A DNA stretch of 64,000 nucleotides from Limnephilus marmoratus (GCA_917880885.1 OU862913.1:2232001-2296000), one strand, 5' to 3'; positions 1 through 9,632 are shown, counted from the first letter of the stretch. Numbers and translations: made by a program. Notes: generated by a model from the letters alone, not told the origin.

Positions 1-957
1 TAAGTTTTTACCATTTTTCAATAATGTCTAAGCAAAATAAGAATATAAAGAAAATCGTAAATGTATTAATTTTTAAAACCGCAAATAGATAGACAAAATA
101 TAGAAATTTTCGTCATAAATAAGCGTTCGGATATTATTTTAATGATTTTATATGAACTAAAATTAGAAATTTGAAACATGCGTTTACTAGATAACGTATT
201 TAATTACAATAATGTATGATTACATGATATGAAATATGTCTTGTAAAATAAGATTCTTCGTTTGAAAATTTATTAAATCTGCCAAGACCTATGGTATAAC
301 TTTACTCTACTAAAAATAAACATTTTTTCTCACAATTTAAAACTTGCGTTTACTAGATAAAAGAAAAATCTTTCGAAATGAATTTATTATTTTATGTGGA
401 AAAGAGTCAATACGTCTAAAATTTGATTTAAAAATGACATGTTTCCGGTTTTCTCTGATTATACCCTCTTACAGGAATTAAACAATTTTAATTAATAGCA
501 ACGACTACAGATGGATTCAAAATTTTTATTTTTATGCATAGTTCCCTTATAAGATGCAAAATGACCTCGGTTTATGGTACATTGTTTGAAATTTAACTAG
601 TATCGTTTTTTCCCAAATTTCAATCTAATAGGATGATTAACGACAAAACTCTGAGATTTTATTTTCAAAGTTCTCTCCTGTAAACTAACAGATTTCAGAT
701 AGAGTCTTTACACTTTACGCAGGGTGTTTCGATTTACTCTCTTGAAACCTCAGACCAAACCACACATCATTCAAATAGATTCGTGTTTTCCCTTTATTCC
801 TTATTGTAAGGGTAAATTTTTTTTTTATAAAAAAAAAGATAAATAAATTAAAAATAATAAGATTTAAATATTTTTTTAATATATCAAATCAACAATACTG
901 TAATGTTATGTTTGCTTTACGATTTTAGATGCCTGTTTCACTAGCATGTACCTGTGT
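1..957. other. AT-rich intronic or flanking DNA, no gene seen
   Basis: I see no coding exon, RNA gene or recognisable repeat terminus here. Because SPH1 exon A (1314-1462) starts with two bases completing a codon, earlier SPH1 exons must lie before base 1, and this stretch is most simply its intron. Similarity to the right-hand duplicate fades out at about 880-960. Confidence 0.5.
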
Positions 958-959
958 CT

Positions 960-1165
960 AGTGGCGTAGCTAGCATGGGTGTCTTAAAGTGGGTGTTTTG
1001 GGTGACTTGTCGGGGCGGATGTCACCCCACCCCCCCCCCCGACCCCTCGGGGCGTAGTGTCACCCCCCCCCCCCGGGGGCGTAGTGTCACCCCCCCCCCT
1101 ATTAAAGTTGACTTGAGAAATTCAAAACGCTAATTTCGACTTCATTAAATTGGTCCATCCAGGGG
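960..1165 (+). repeat. C-rich repeat with iterated GGCGTAGTGTCACCCCC motif
   Basis: It starts with a TE-like GTGGCGTAGCTAGCATGG and contains two copies of a GGGCGTAGTGTCACCCC module separated by runs of C. The module and its poly-C runs are absent from the matching position upstream of SPH2, so it probably inserted or expanded after the duplication. The family is unknown to me. Confidence 0.4.
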
Positions 1166-1313
1166 GGGGGTGGTTAGAGAATTTCAGCATATTGGATATT
1201 CCGCCATATTCAATAACAGACAAGAAATATCTTCCACTCTATGAGTAACTTAGTTCCATGAATAACTGTAGACACTTGAAACGTTTGTTTGTAATGGTTT
1301 ATTTCCTCTACAG

Positions 1314-1462
1314 ACTGCATAGAGCTGGCAGAGAAGATTCACCCGTGCCAAGAAACCAGCTCCGGTTGGACTCGGGGGGATTTGTGTCCTCTACTCACAC
1401 CAGACTCCAATATACTATATCACAAGACTCCTATGACAACTACAGCAGAGGCTCCCTACTTA
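1314..1462 (+). CDS. SPH1 exon A: segment upstream of the protease-like domain
   Basis: This is an internal exon of 149 bp. The acceptor is a pyrimidine tract ending CTACAG (1308-1313) and the donor is GTAAGT at 1463. Two bases finish a codon from an upstream exon, then 49 codons follow, ending in phase 0. The peptide has three cysteines (start CIELAEKIHPC, then GDLC) and ends with a Thr-rich linker (PMTTTAEAPYL). In insect secreted proteases this position, just before the protease domain, carries a Cys-containing prodomain or linker; I do not see a full clip domain. The duplicated exon at 56249-56397 is the same length with a few substitutions, which supports real coding constraint. Signal peptide and earlier exons are outside the window. 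Confidence 0.75.
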
Positions 1463-1544
1463 GTAAGTTACAGACATTTAGTTTAGTTTTATTTAAAACA
1501 TAAAGCCATTAATTTATTGAATAACTATAATTATTTTTCACTAA

Positions 1545-1920
1545 CCCAACGCAGGAGGCCCATGGGCCTCAGAGTCTCTCAGAGCCAATGTAATATTTGG
1601 GCATGCTGTGTGGAAGTTTTTGAGTAGGAAAAAGGTATAAAGGGTGGGTAGGAATCTAGTGATCAGTCTGTCCAAAAGTGACGGGTGTATGATTCTATCC
1701 CTCTAACTGCAGTGCAAGACGATGGGTCGAGAGAGACAAGCTGCAGTGGACACAGGATCTCTCTGAACTGGCCTCTCTCAGTCCGGCCTGCGACGGAGAT
1801 GGCGGGCAGGACACCTGCCGCCAAGACTTGAACACACCTCACCCGATGAATCCGGGCACCCTTGCTAAGTCACGAAATGTAGCGAACTACTTGGGGTGAC
1901 CTATGGCCGAGAGATTGCAT
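1545..1920 (-). mobile_element. SINE-A copy (minus)
   Basis: This is a diverged copy of the dominant SINE here. Read on the minus strand, a head containing GGGTGAGG and a TTAGCAGGG-like core leads to the tail, where paired arms CCCTGAGGG and CCTCAGGG sit inside the TGTGTGG/CCACACA ends. The same insertion is at about 56480-56830, so it predates the duplication. Confidence 0.7.
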
Positions 1921-1924
1921 GCTA

Positions 1925-2012
1925 ACTCAGAATTAAGTCAACTCAACACCTCTTTGAAAAGTCTTTAAAAGCTATAAAAAATAATTTTAAAATAGCCCAT
2001 TACCCTAACCTA
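1925..2012 (+). mobile_element. Half of a small MITE related to 9482-9632
   Basis: It shares the interior motif AAAATAATTTTAAAATAGCC followed by a CCTAACCTAAC stretch with the complete 151-bp inverted-repeat element at 9482-9632. The second half has been replaced by the MITE that starts at 2019. Confidence 0.45.
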
Positions 2013-2018
2013 ACGTAA

Positions 2019-2432
2019 GGGAACGTTACCATACTACGTGACCCACTTTTTACAATTTTTAACCCCCCTCTCCCTCCCCCCTCGGTGACCACGTGCAGTA
2101 TATTCCAAGAACCCCCCCCCCCCCCTCCCCCTACAGTCTTCTCGTGATAATTCATAAACATGGTTTTGAATAATTTCTTGCTAACATAAAGTTATTTAGC
2201 TTATATTTGTCTTTATTAATACGGCGCTTGCTACGTGACACGTAACTGCAAGAGTGCATGCATACATATAATTACGGGTGGAAAAAATATTATCAAGATA
2301 AAACTTATGTCAAAATTTAGATTTCTAGATTGACTACGTGAAAAAAACCTAAGCCCCTCACTGTAATCAAGCGTGGTATTTTGAAGATCCCCCCCCCCCC
2401 CTGAACGGGTCACGTACAATGTGTACGTTCCC
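2019..2432. mobile_element. PIF/Harbinger-type MITE with TAA target duplication
   Basis: Terminal inverted repeats begin GGGAACGTTACCATACTACG on the left and, read inward from the right, GGGAACGTACACATTGTACG. Both sides are flanked by TAA (2016-2018 and 2433-2435), a 3-bp TWA duplication typical of PIF/Harbinger. The interior has long C runs and no ORF. The same element is at 56938-57343 and a rearranged one is at about 44190-44331. Confidence 0.75.
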
Positions 2433-2447
2433 TAACCATTTTAACCA

Positions 2448-2649
2448 TTATTTTGCGGAGATGTTGGCTATCCAATAAATGGTTCCCGGGGCGGCGCTAC
2501 CCGTATTCACCTGAGTTGGCCGGTCACCATTTTCAACACGGTCGTACATGATTTTAGCACACATGTACTTCAGCAATCCGCAAGTTTCCCCAATAGAATA
2601 AATCAGGGTTGGTATCAGCACTCCATTGCGGACGGTTAGCTTCGCTTGG
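2448..2649 (-). mobile_element. RTE-like LINE fragment on a SINE-A stub
   Basis: The minus strand reads fragments such as AKLTVRNGVLIPTLIY and a CAKIMYDRV-like piece, which match the VLVPTLMYGSEAW and GKTMYDRVRN blocks of the RTE-like ORF at 18080-18823. It is flanked by a short SINE-A head (2448-2505). It is a degenerate, non-coding relic. Confidence 0.55.
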
Positions 2650-3003
2650 GAGGCGGGAATGGGTACCGCCGCCCCGGGAACCTTTATTGGATAACCAACA
2701 CCTCTGCCATAGATCACCCCAAGTGGTTCGCTACGTTTGGTGATTTAGCAGGGGTGTCCGGGTTCATGGGGTGAGGTTTGTCTGGGTCTTGGAGGCGGAT
2801 GACCAGGACACACTGAACCCCAGACTCCTACCCACCCCTTAAACCCTTTTTCTTCTCAGAGCTCTCCTCTCCTTCCTTTTCTTAAAAAACCTCCTCTCTT
2901 TCATTTCCTTAAAAAAACCCTCAACATAGCATCCCCAAAGATGACACAGGCCCTGAGGGAAATTATTTTCCTCCGGGACTCCTGTGTGGAGCTTATGTAA
3001 AAA
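2650..3003 (+). mobile_element. SINE-A copy (plus)
   Basis: It starts GGGAGGCGGGAATGGGTACC, continues through the GGGTTCATGGGGTGAGG core, and ends with the tail TCCTGTGTGGAGCTTATGT plus A-rich bases. It lacks about 150 bp of the middle compared with 16281-16727, as does its duplicate at 57620-57972. Confidence 0.8.
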
Positions 3004-3184
3004 TAAACGAATTTTCTCTGAACACATTTACAGCTTGGTAAAATGCTTGGCTCTGGATTCAGAGGTCACGAGATCTAATACTAATACTGTGTGTTGAAAC
3101 ATTTTATATTCTATTCATTTTATTATTCCTCACAAATGATGTATGTAATATTGATATCAAACTATTGACGGTTTACCTGCATCA

Positions 3185-3660
3185 CGTTCTAGAGTAGAAG
3201 ATACTCCCAGTATCGCCCTGGTGAACACTCATTCAGAATTAAAAATTGCAAGAGCTGTGTTACCAGATCTGAATAGGCAGATACTCTCAACCTTCACCTT
3301 TCTTCTCCACTTCATTCAGTCTCACTTGTTAATCTCCCGGTGCCCTCTTCTATCCTCAGGATAACACCGGAATGGCGTTTTGACGATGACCCCCATATTG
3401 GAGATGCCTTAATAATAATACTAACAAATTCATTACCGCACAAAAGGCCAACTACTTACAACCGTCTGGAGCCAGTAGGACTATGGCATCCCTTATTGGG
3501 GTATATTACGAGGCTGAAGGTAGTGAAGTGGGGAATAGAAGGGGAAGAGGAAGGTGGGAAAGATATTGGCTATTCAGTTCTGTCACCAAACAGGGCTAAA
3601 GCCATTTCGAGCAAAGTTTACATTCTAAACGATGGCCTTTCCCCGGGGTGATACTGAAAT
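3185..3660. mobile_element. Two SINE-B halves in opposite orientation
   Basis: A plus-strand SINE-B 5' half (GAAGATACTCCCAGTATCGC at about 3198) is followed from about 3455 by a minus-strand piece that ends near 3655 in the complement of the CCCTGGTG motif. They form an imperfect inverted repeat. An apparent reading frame through the middle is SINE sequence, not a gene. Confidence 0.65.
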
Positions 3661-3717
3661 GTTTTACGATATTTCACTTCAAGTGATACAGTCCTACTAG
3701 CTCCGGGCAGTTAGCAT

Positions 3718-3800
3718 TTAAACAACGGCCTCAGTGGTCGAGGGGTAAAGCTTTCGACTAGTAATAAGGAGGTCACGGGTACAAATCCTGAGGTGTTTTT
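3718..3800 (+). mobile_element. tRNA-derived SINE head
   Basis: A tRNA-like segment with an A-box-like GTGGTCGAGGGGTAAAGC and a B-box-like GGGTACAAATCC ends in a T run. Similar heads are at 10777-10817, 14588-14665, 30684-30760 and 58690-58768. It is not a functional tRNA, because a complete cloverleaf cannot be drawn. Confidence 0.55.
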
Positions 3801-3838
3801 TTTTTAATTATGTTGTTATTTCGCAATTTTCTCTTTGG

Positions 3839-4412
3839 GAAGTATGTTTACGAGAGATGGGAAGGCTGATAGAGATATTGAAATAAGGGTGAATGCAGGT
3901 AACTCTATTAATTAGCCGTCCCTAATAGAGTACTGGTACCTACCCTGATGTATGGCAGTGAGGCATGGAACTGGCAGAGGAAGGATGGAAGTAGACTGAA
4001 CGCTGTAGAAATGAAATCCCTGAGGCGTATGTGTGGTAAAACCATGTATGATCGTGTGAGAAATGTGGAAATCCGCAAAGAATGCATGGCTGATGTAAGC
4101 GTAATGAGTAAGATCAAGAAAGGAACGCTCCTATGGTTTGGGCATGTGGAACGAATGAACGAGGAAAGGAGTGTAAGGAGAATATATGACGCAAACGTGA
4201 ATGGTAGATGAAGTTGAGGACGCCCAAGAAAGACATGGCACGACCAAGTAAATCAGATACTTGAGTCGGGCCATGTCAAGAGTCAGAATAATAGAAGAGA
4301 ATGTATGAGACGTTGTATGAATGTAAACGAGGCAAGGAATGTGTGCCAAGACCGGGATGTTTGGTGTTCCGTCCTCTCTGCCTACCCCTGCGGGAAAACG
4401 GCGTGATGGTTA
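3839..4412 (+). mobile_element. RTE-like LINE, 3' fragment
   Basis: It encodes the C-terminal part of an RTE-like ORF: YGSEAWNWQRKDGS, an RCMADV-like segment, LWFGHVERMNEERS, then a GRPRKTW-type block and the terminal CQDRDVW, with a stop (TGA) inside the NGRRS region. It ends in GTTAGTTAGTTAGTTA, the usual RTE microsatellite tail. It is 5' truncated and dead. Confidence 0.8.
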
Positions 4413-4449
4413 GTTAGTTAGTTAACATAATATAAATTTTTGACTTATC

Positions 4450-4915
4450 AAAAGTGGAACATACCTACTCTCAGTATCGCCCTGGTGCAAAACTTTATCC
4501 GAATAACCATGTACTTCTCTACCTTCCTCTTCCCCATCTATTTCCCGTCCCCACTACCTTAAATCACACAAAGAAGCCCAATTCGGGATGCCATAGACTC
4601 ACTGGTTCCACATGGTTGGGTGCAGTTTGGACTCTTGTGCGGTTACATGTTTTTATTTTTATAAATGTGAATATCTCATTAGAGTCGTAGCTGCTCCTGT
4701 CTGGAGCCAGTGAGACTATATTATCCCCAAACGGGGTTGAAGATAGTGAGGAGGGGAAGGAGATGGGGAATGAGGAAGGTGGAGAAGCACCGGTTATTCA
4801 GATCTGGTCAACAAACACGGCTAAAGCCATTTTAAGCAACGTTTCAAAATTGAATGGTGGTCTTACACCAGGGCGAGACTGAGAGTATCTTCTACTTTGG
4901 AACGTGCCGCAATTA
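4450..4915. mobile_element. Pair of SINE-B copies, head to head
   Basis: The plus copy (4450-4645) carries the TCAGTATCGCCCTGGTGC start and the CTCTTGTGCGGTTACATG end. A minus copy (4660-4915) follows directly and ends in the complementary GAGAGTATCTTCTACTTTGG. Together they make a large imperfect inverted repeat, repeated at 59430-59890. Confidence 0.75.
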
Positions 4916-5084
4916 AACCGTATATTATTTTATATGAATTAATTAATTTTATTGAAATAAGGCAAATTAAACAAATAAATTTTATTTTTATAAGAAAAAC
5001 TCTCCTTTTATAACTTTTGAAGATTATTCCCATTAATGTAATACATCATTGAAGAAGAAGATAACAATAATAATCTAAACGTAA

Positions 5085-5510
5085 CTAACTAACTAACCAT
5101 CACGCCGTTTCCCCGCAGTGGTAGGCAGAGAGGACGGACCGCCAAACAACTCGATCTTGGCACACACTCCTTGCCTCCTACACATTCATACATCGTCTCA
5201 TATTATGCGTTTCTGTTATTCCGACTCTACACATGGCCCGACTCAAGTATCTGATTTACTTGGTCGTGCCATGTCTTCCTCGGGCGTCCCCGACTTCTTC
5301 TACCATTCACAATTGCGCCATAATATATATTCTCTTTACACTACTTTCCTCGTTCATTCGCTCTACATGCCCAAACCATCTGAGCGTCCTTGTCTTAATC
5401 TTACTCATTACGCTTACATCAGCCTTGCTTTATTCGCGGATCTCCACATTTCTCACACGATCGTACATGGTTTTACCACACATACGCCTCAGGGATCTCA
5501 TTTCTAAACG
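5085..5510 (-). mobile_element. RTE-like LINE, 3' fragment (minus)
   Basis: This is the reverse complement of the same RTE-like 3' region. TAACTAACTAACTAACC is the complement of the GTTA tail at about 5080-5097, followed inward by complements of the CQDR, GRPRKTW and FGHVERMNE blocks. Frames on the opposite strand here are antisense artefacts. The duplicate is at 60040-60450. Confidence 0.8.
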
Positions 5511-5649
5511 TAAATATGAAAAAGAACAAGACACCGAAAAATAGAAGAAAGATAATGGTCGCAACTAGGACTGAAAAATAATTGGTTGAAGATAATTGTT
5601 AATTCTAAAATTTGAAACATGAGATTGACTAAAATGACGGTTTGACAGA

Positions 5650-5895
5650 AGGTGGCAATAGTGAAATTGGTTAACGTGCACGTCCCGGTTAGACGGGAGG
5701 TCTGGGTTCAAGTTATTGTTTTTTTCTATTTTTCTGTGTCTTGTTCTCTTTCATATTTTCGTTAAGATTATTATTGTTATCTTCTTCTTCAAAAAAATCA
5801 AATGTATTTTTCCACACCGGGATTCGATCCTGCGTCCTTTGGATTGCGGGTCAAGAACCTTACCCCTCGACCACGTTGGCCGTCGCGTCGTTATA
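5650..5895. mobile_element. Two tRNA-like SINE heads in opposite orientation
   Basis: A plus head with GTTAACGTGCACGTCCCGG and B-box-like GGTCTGGGTTCAAG (5665-5716) and a minus head whose complement has GTGGTCGAGGGGTAAGG and GGATCGAATCCCGG (5812-5885) flank a T-rich spacer. Both are repeated at 60605-60835. Neither folds as a complete tRNA by eye. Confidence 0.55.
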
Positions 5896-6023
5896 ATATA
5901 TAAAAGAAAAGAACAAAATCTATGAAATAACAAAATCAACAAGTTAATTAATAGCAATAAGAGCAATAATGAAAACAACACTTGCTTAGAGAATAATATT
6001 TGTATGTCGTGTTGTGTTCCCAG

Positions 6024-6130
6024 GGACGGATTGGAACAGGTCAGAGAGGAGACATTACCTGGCGGAATCCTGTAAGTCTAGTGAGTGACCAGTGGGTGTT
6101 GTGTTCTGCATGGGCCATTGGATATATTGG
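6024..6130 (+). CDS. SPH1 exon B: start of protease-like domain, catalytic His lost
   Basis: Acceptor TTCCCAG (to 6023), donor GTGAGT (6131). It begins in phase 0, matching the end of exon A, and leaves 2 bases for exon C. The peptide reads RIGTGQRGDITW, then NPVSLVSDQWVLCSAW. This aligns with the chymotrypsin-fold start: R at the activation cleavage, I-G replacing IVGG, PW..VSL, then WVLTAAHC. The catalytic His57 position is Trp here (CSAW) and the following Cys is Ala. It is two codons shorter than the duplicate at 60949-61061. The role is inferred to be a secreted non-enzymatic SPH, a class known as cofactors in insect melanisation and binding; the exact function cannot be read from sequence. 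Confidence 0.85.
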
Positions 6131-6284
6131 GTGAGTTTATTGTTTCTTGTTTATAAAATTCAACTCGTCCTTGAAATAATGACCACAACGGTGAACATAG
6201 ACAAACGTATTGCTTTGATATTTAATCAATTAAGCCTTAAAAATTTAAACGCCTTTGTGGTGTAATGTCACAAAACTGGCGTTA

Positions 6285-6500
6285 TACACGGTGTCTGGAA
6301 ACTCGTGGTATAAGCGGGCAACTGGTGAATCTACTTCGCATATGTAATTATTGACTAAGCGTAGCGAAGTTCTGTGTGTAGTTCACAATTTTATATATCG
6401 TCTGTATGAACATTTGTTTGTACGTTCCGTTTCTGGTTCAAAATGGTGGCTATTAATGGTAATTTAAAGATTAAATTTTGAAATGTGAAATCGTTGTGAT
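6285..6500 (+). repeat. Interspersed repeat, also at 26400-26620
   Basis: The block with GTGTCTGGAAACTCGTGG and GGGCAACTGGTGAATCTAC is present in the right duplicate (about 61205-61400). Part of it appears in reverse complement at about 26480-26535. It has no ORF and its class is unknown. Confidence 0.45.
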
Positions 6501-6572
6501 TTTTTGCATTTTCGTATTCGCATTTGTTCATTATGGTACCGTTGGTATCGTTGAGATAGTTACGTTTCCTTG

Positions 6573-7004
6573 AACATCCTACTTATATTATAAATGCGAA
6601 AGTTAGTATGGATGTATGTTTGTTACTCTTTCACGCGAAAACTACTGAATGGATTTTAATGAAACTTTACAGTAATATAGCTCATACATCAGAATAGGCT
6701 ATAGCTTAGAGCTCTGGCATTAAGAAATTTATATACAAAAATTGCAATAGGATAGAGGGTGGTGAGGGGGGGATAGGATGATGGAGCAGGGCGTTGGGGG
6801 GTGGGGGGAGGGGGTTGGGTGGGCGGAGGGAGGTGGGGAAGGGTGAGGGGTTAGGGGGGATTTGGGGGGGTGGGGGGAGGGGGTTGGGTGGGCGGAGGGA
6901 GGTGGGGAAGGATGAGGGGTTAGGGGGGATTTGGGGTGGTGGGGGGGAGGGGTGAGTGGGGGCGGGGGAGAGGAGGAGGGGGAGGGGATATGAGTGAGGA
7001 TTGG
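6573..7004 (+). mobile_element. Helitron-like insertion with G-rich body
   Basis: The start TCCTACTTATATTATAAATG and the phrase ACTCTTTCACGCGAAAACT are the widely repeated 5' end of insect Helitron-like elements. From about 6750 to 7000 it is almost pure G/T/A on this strand with many GGGG runs. The matching site in the right copy (near 61545) lacks it, so the insertion came after the duplication. I do not see the usual hairpin-CTRR 3' end, so it is truncated or rearranged. Confidence 0.6.
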
Positions 7005-7110
7005 GGATAATTATTCTTTATTTGAAATTTAAGAATGTTACAAAAAGTGTACGGTTCATAATAAAGAAAATGTTTGAGAAACTACTTATAAAAAATAAAA
7101 TTTCGGATGA

Positions 7111-7432
7111 AACTCGCTTTTTGGACGGAGGTCTATTGCTACAGAATTACATACCTACTGCTACTAGTATAGTCATGAGAAAACTCGCTTAGAAACTCGC
7201 TTTTTGGACGGAGGTCTATTGCTACAGAATTACATATCTACTGCTACTAGTATAGTCATGAGAAAACTCGCTTAGAAACTCGCTTTTTGGACGGAGGTCT
7301 ATTGCTACAGAATTACATATCTACTGCTACTAGTATAGTCATGAGAAAACTCGCTTAGAAACTCGCTTTTTGGACGGAGGTCTATTGCTACAGAATTACA
7401 TACCTACTGCTACTAGTATTGTCATGAGAAAA
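7111..7432 (+). repeat. 83-bp minisatellite, four copies
   Basis: The phrase AACTCGCTTTTTGGACGG recurs at 7111, 7194, 7277 and 7360, an exact 83-bp period, and the last copy is partial. The right duplicate (61684-61762) has a single copy, so copy number changed after the segmental duplication. Confidence 0.95.
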
Positions 7433-7605
7433 CAATAAATATAAAATTAAACAGTAAATTTTTTCGATTTAAGAATTGTTTTTTTTAATATATATATATT
7501 TTGTCGCCTACTTTAAAGTTAAGAAACTATTGGGGTCTGGTCAACGCTTCAACGCATTTTATATGTTAGTAGACATCTGAAAGTAACATTAATCACAATT
7601 TTGGA

Positions 7606-8497
7606 GGCAGGTGTGGGTACCGCCACCCCGGGAACCATTTATTTCCCTCCAAGTGGATTGCTGCGTTTAGTGACTTAGCAGGAGTGCCTGGGTTCATGGA
7701 GTGAGGATTGTCTGGGTCTTGGCGGCTGAAGCATCTACTATAAACTGCGTGGCAGGCCGGATCGGGAGAGACTGGTTGAGGGAGACCTATAGGAGAGCTC
7801 TTTGGCCTTTACACGCAGTGGGAGGGATCTATTTTTTTTTCATTAGCTCCACACAGGAAGCCCGGAGAGAAATAATTTCCCTCAGGGCCTATGTCATCTT
7901 TGGGGATGCTGTGTGGTTGGCCTTTTTAGGAATGGAAGGAGAGGAGATTCTGGGATGGAAAAGGGTATAAGGGGTGGGTAGGAATCTGGGGATCAATTTG
8001 TCCAAGAGTGACGGATCTATCAATCCATTCCTCACACTGCGGTGCAAGGCGATGATCCGAGAGATTTTTGCTGGAGAGGTCAAAACCTCAACCAGTCTTT
8101 CCTGATCCGGCCTGCCACGAAGTTGGTGAGCGGACGCATTCGCCGCTAAAACCCGAACAAACCTCACACCTACGAACCCGGACACTTTTGCTAAGTCAAC
8201 AAACGTAGCGAACTACTTGCGGTGACCTTTGGCAGAGGTGTTGGTTATCCAATAAATGGTTCCCGGGGTGGCGGTATCCATACTCGCCTCCGAAATGATA
8301 TACACACATTCAGCCGTCACTCCCGGACACACCGACTCCCCGATTCCTACCCACCCCTTAAACTTTTTTACTTCCCAGAACTTTATCTTCTACATTTCAT
8401 TAAAAAGAACCGCCACACAGCATCCCCAAAAGATGACATAGGCCCTGGAGGGAATTATTTTCTTCATGGCCTCCTGTGTGGAGCTACTTTAAAAAAA
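7606..8497 (+). mobile_element. Plus SINE-A split by a minus SINE-A
   Basis: The plus copy runs 7606-7829 (GGTACCGCCACCCCGGG to GTGGGAGGGATCTAT), is interrupted by a complete minus copy (7830-8290, beginning with its T-tail) and resumes at about 8291 with GCCGTCACTCCCGGACACAC to the tail at 8497. The same arrangement at 61914-62835 shows that the insertion predates the duplication. Confidence 0.85.
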
Positions 8498-8514
8498 ATA
8501 ATATGCCAGATAAA

Positions 8515-8985
8515 ACCAACTTCAACTTGGTAAAGGACCACCATTCAGAACCGAAAATGCTTATTTGTTTATCATGTTGCGTGACTAGATTTGAATTGCC
8601 AGGTATCTACTACTCAAAAATCGATTTTATCACATACTTCCTCTCCCTACTCTTTTAGTCATTCAACATTCCTGAATTTGGAATGCCATAGCCCCATTTT
8701 GTTTTGCAGGCAGTTGGTACTCTTGTGTTTTAACATCCAATAAAACATCGAATATAACGTGATGGTGACCCGAAAAACAGTGTCAATGTCACGATGATAT
8801 TAAAAGTAATGTTGAGAGGCTGAAGGGGTTATGCGGTTGGGGAGGAAGAGGTTGTAGGGTAGAAGAAGGTCGGGAAGTACTTCGCCTTTCTGATTAGATC
8901 ACCAAACATGGCCAAATCCATTTCAAGCAATTCTGCAACCTAATTCTGAATAGTGTTATTTCACTAGGGCGATACTGACAGTACA
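8515..8985. mobile_element. SINE-B-like copies, plus then minus
   Basis: A diverged plus copy (GACCACCATTCAGAACCG near 8535, CTCTTGTGTTTTAACAT near 8728) is followed by a minus copy ending CACTAGGGCGATACTGACAG near 8978. The end of the minus copy is the seed of the 94-bp tandem repeat that expanded in the right duplicate (63661-64000). Confidence 0.6.
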
Positions 8986-9040
8986 TATCTATCACTCTAC
9001 TCTGTACTTGTAGTTCTGTGAACAGTAGATCTCGCATCCA

Positions 9041-9481
9041 AAATCGAATGCTTCTAATTTTCTCTTATTTAATAAATTAAAACATAAATTTCCTCTAACA
9101 TCATGAGATTTGTAAGTAAGTACTTAAATACCTACCTACGTTATTATTTACCACTTATTTTATGTAAAAAAAAATCGTATAATGATGAAGAAAATTTGTT
9201 CAAAGAAACGTCACTATCTCAATGGCAAATAAATACTTTAGTTTATTGAAAAAATGCAAATAATAAAGTCAAAATAAACACGAGGATTTCTCATTTTAAA
9301 ATAATCTTTTCTGACTCTGACTCTGTAAATAAATGAACAGACAGACGAAATGCAATCAGTCAATTATTAGTGATTTGGATTTGCCCAACTTTGAAATAAA
9401 GATCAAATAATGGCTAAAATCTTCCAAACCATAAAATTGCTTTGAAAAAAGATTTACAATATTCCTAGAGGGGTTCCATGT
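9041..9481. other. AT-rich SPH1 intron, nothing recognised
   Basis: This is AT-rich sequence without splice-bounded coding frames or recognisable TE ends. It lies in the intron between exons B and C. Confidence 0.5.
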
Positions 9482-9632
9482 CAACTCATAATGAAACCAA
9501 CTCAGAAACACCTCAAAAAGATCATTAAAAGCTATGAAAAAATAATTTTAAAATAGCCGGTAACCCTAACCTAACTTAACCTATTTGACCAACCTTTCTG
9601 AGGTGCTTCTGAGTTGGTTTCATTATGAGTTG
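9482..9632. mobile_element. 151-bp MITE with about 40-bp inverted repeats
   Basis: The left end is CAACTCATAATGAAACCAAC and the right end is its near-perfect complement (ending GTTTCATTATGAGTTG). The arms continue through CTCAGAA.CACCTCA. I see no convincing target duplication. A half copy is at 1925-2012. Confidence 0.75.

Larger units (their letters stand above)
1229..9040 (+). repeat. Segmental duplication, left copy (SPH1 exons A-B)
   Basis: This block matches about 56159-63700 in the same order and orientation: exon A, SINEs, a TAA-flanked MITE, RTE LINE pieces in both orientations, two tRNA-like SINE heads, exon B and a nested SINE pair. Because the embedded TEs are shared, they predate the duplication. 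Differences unique to this copy are a Helitron-like/G-rich insertion (6573-7004) and a four-copy 83-bp minisatellite (7111-7432). Identity looks high by eye but was not computed. Confidence 0.9.

Noticed and set aside
1258..1503. 81-codon ATG-led frame over SPH1 exon A
   Set aside because: It is a different frame running through the intron; the splice-bounded frame with phase continuity to exon B is the supported one.
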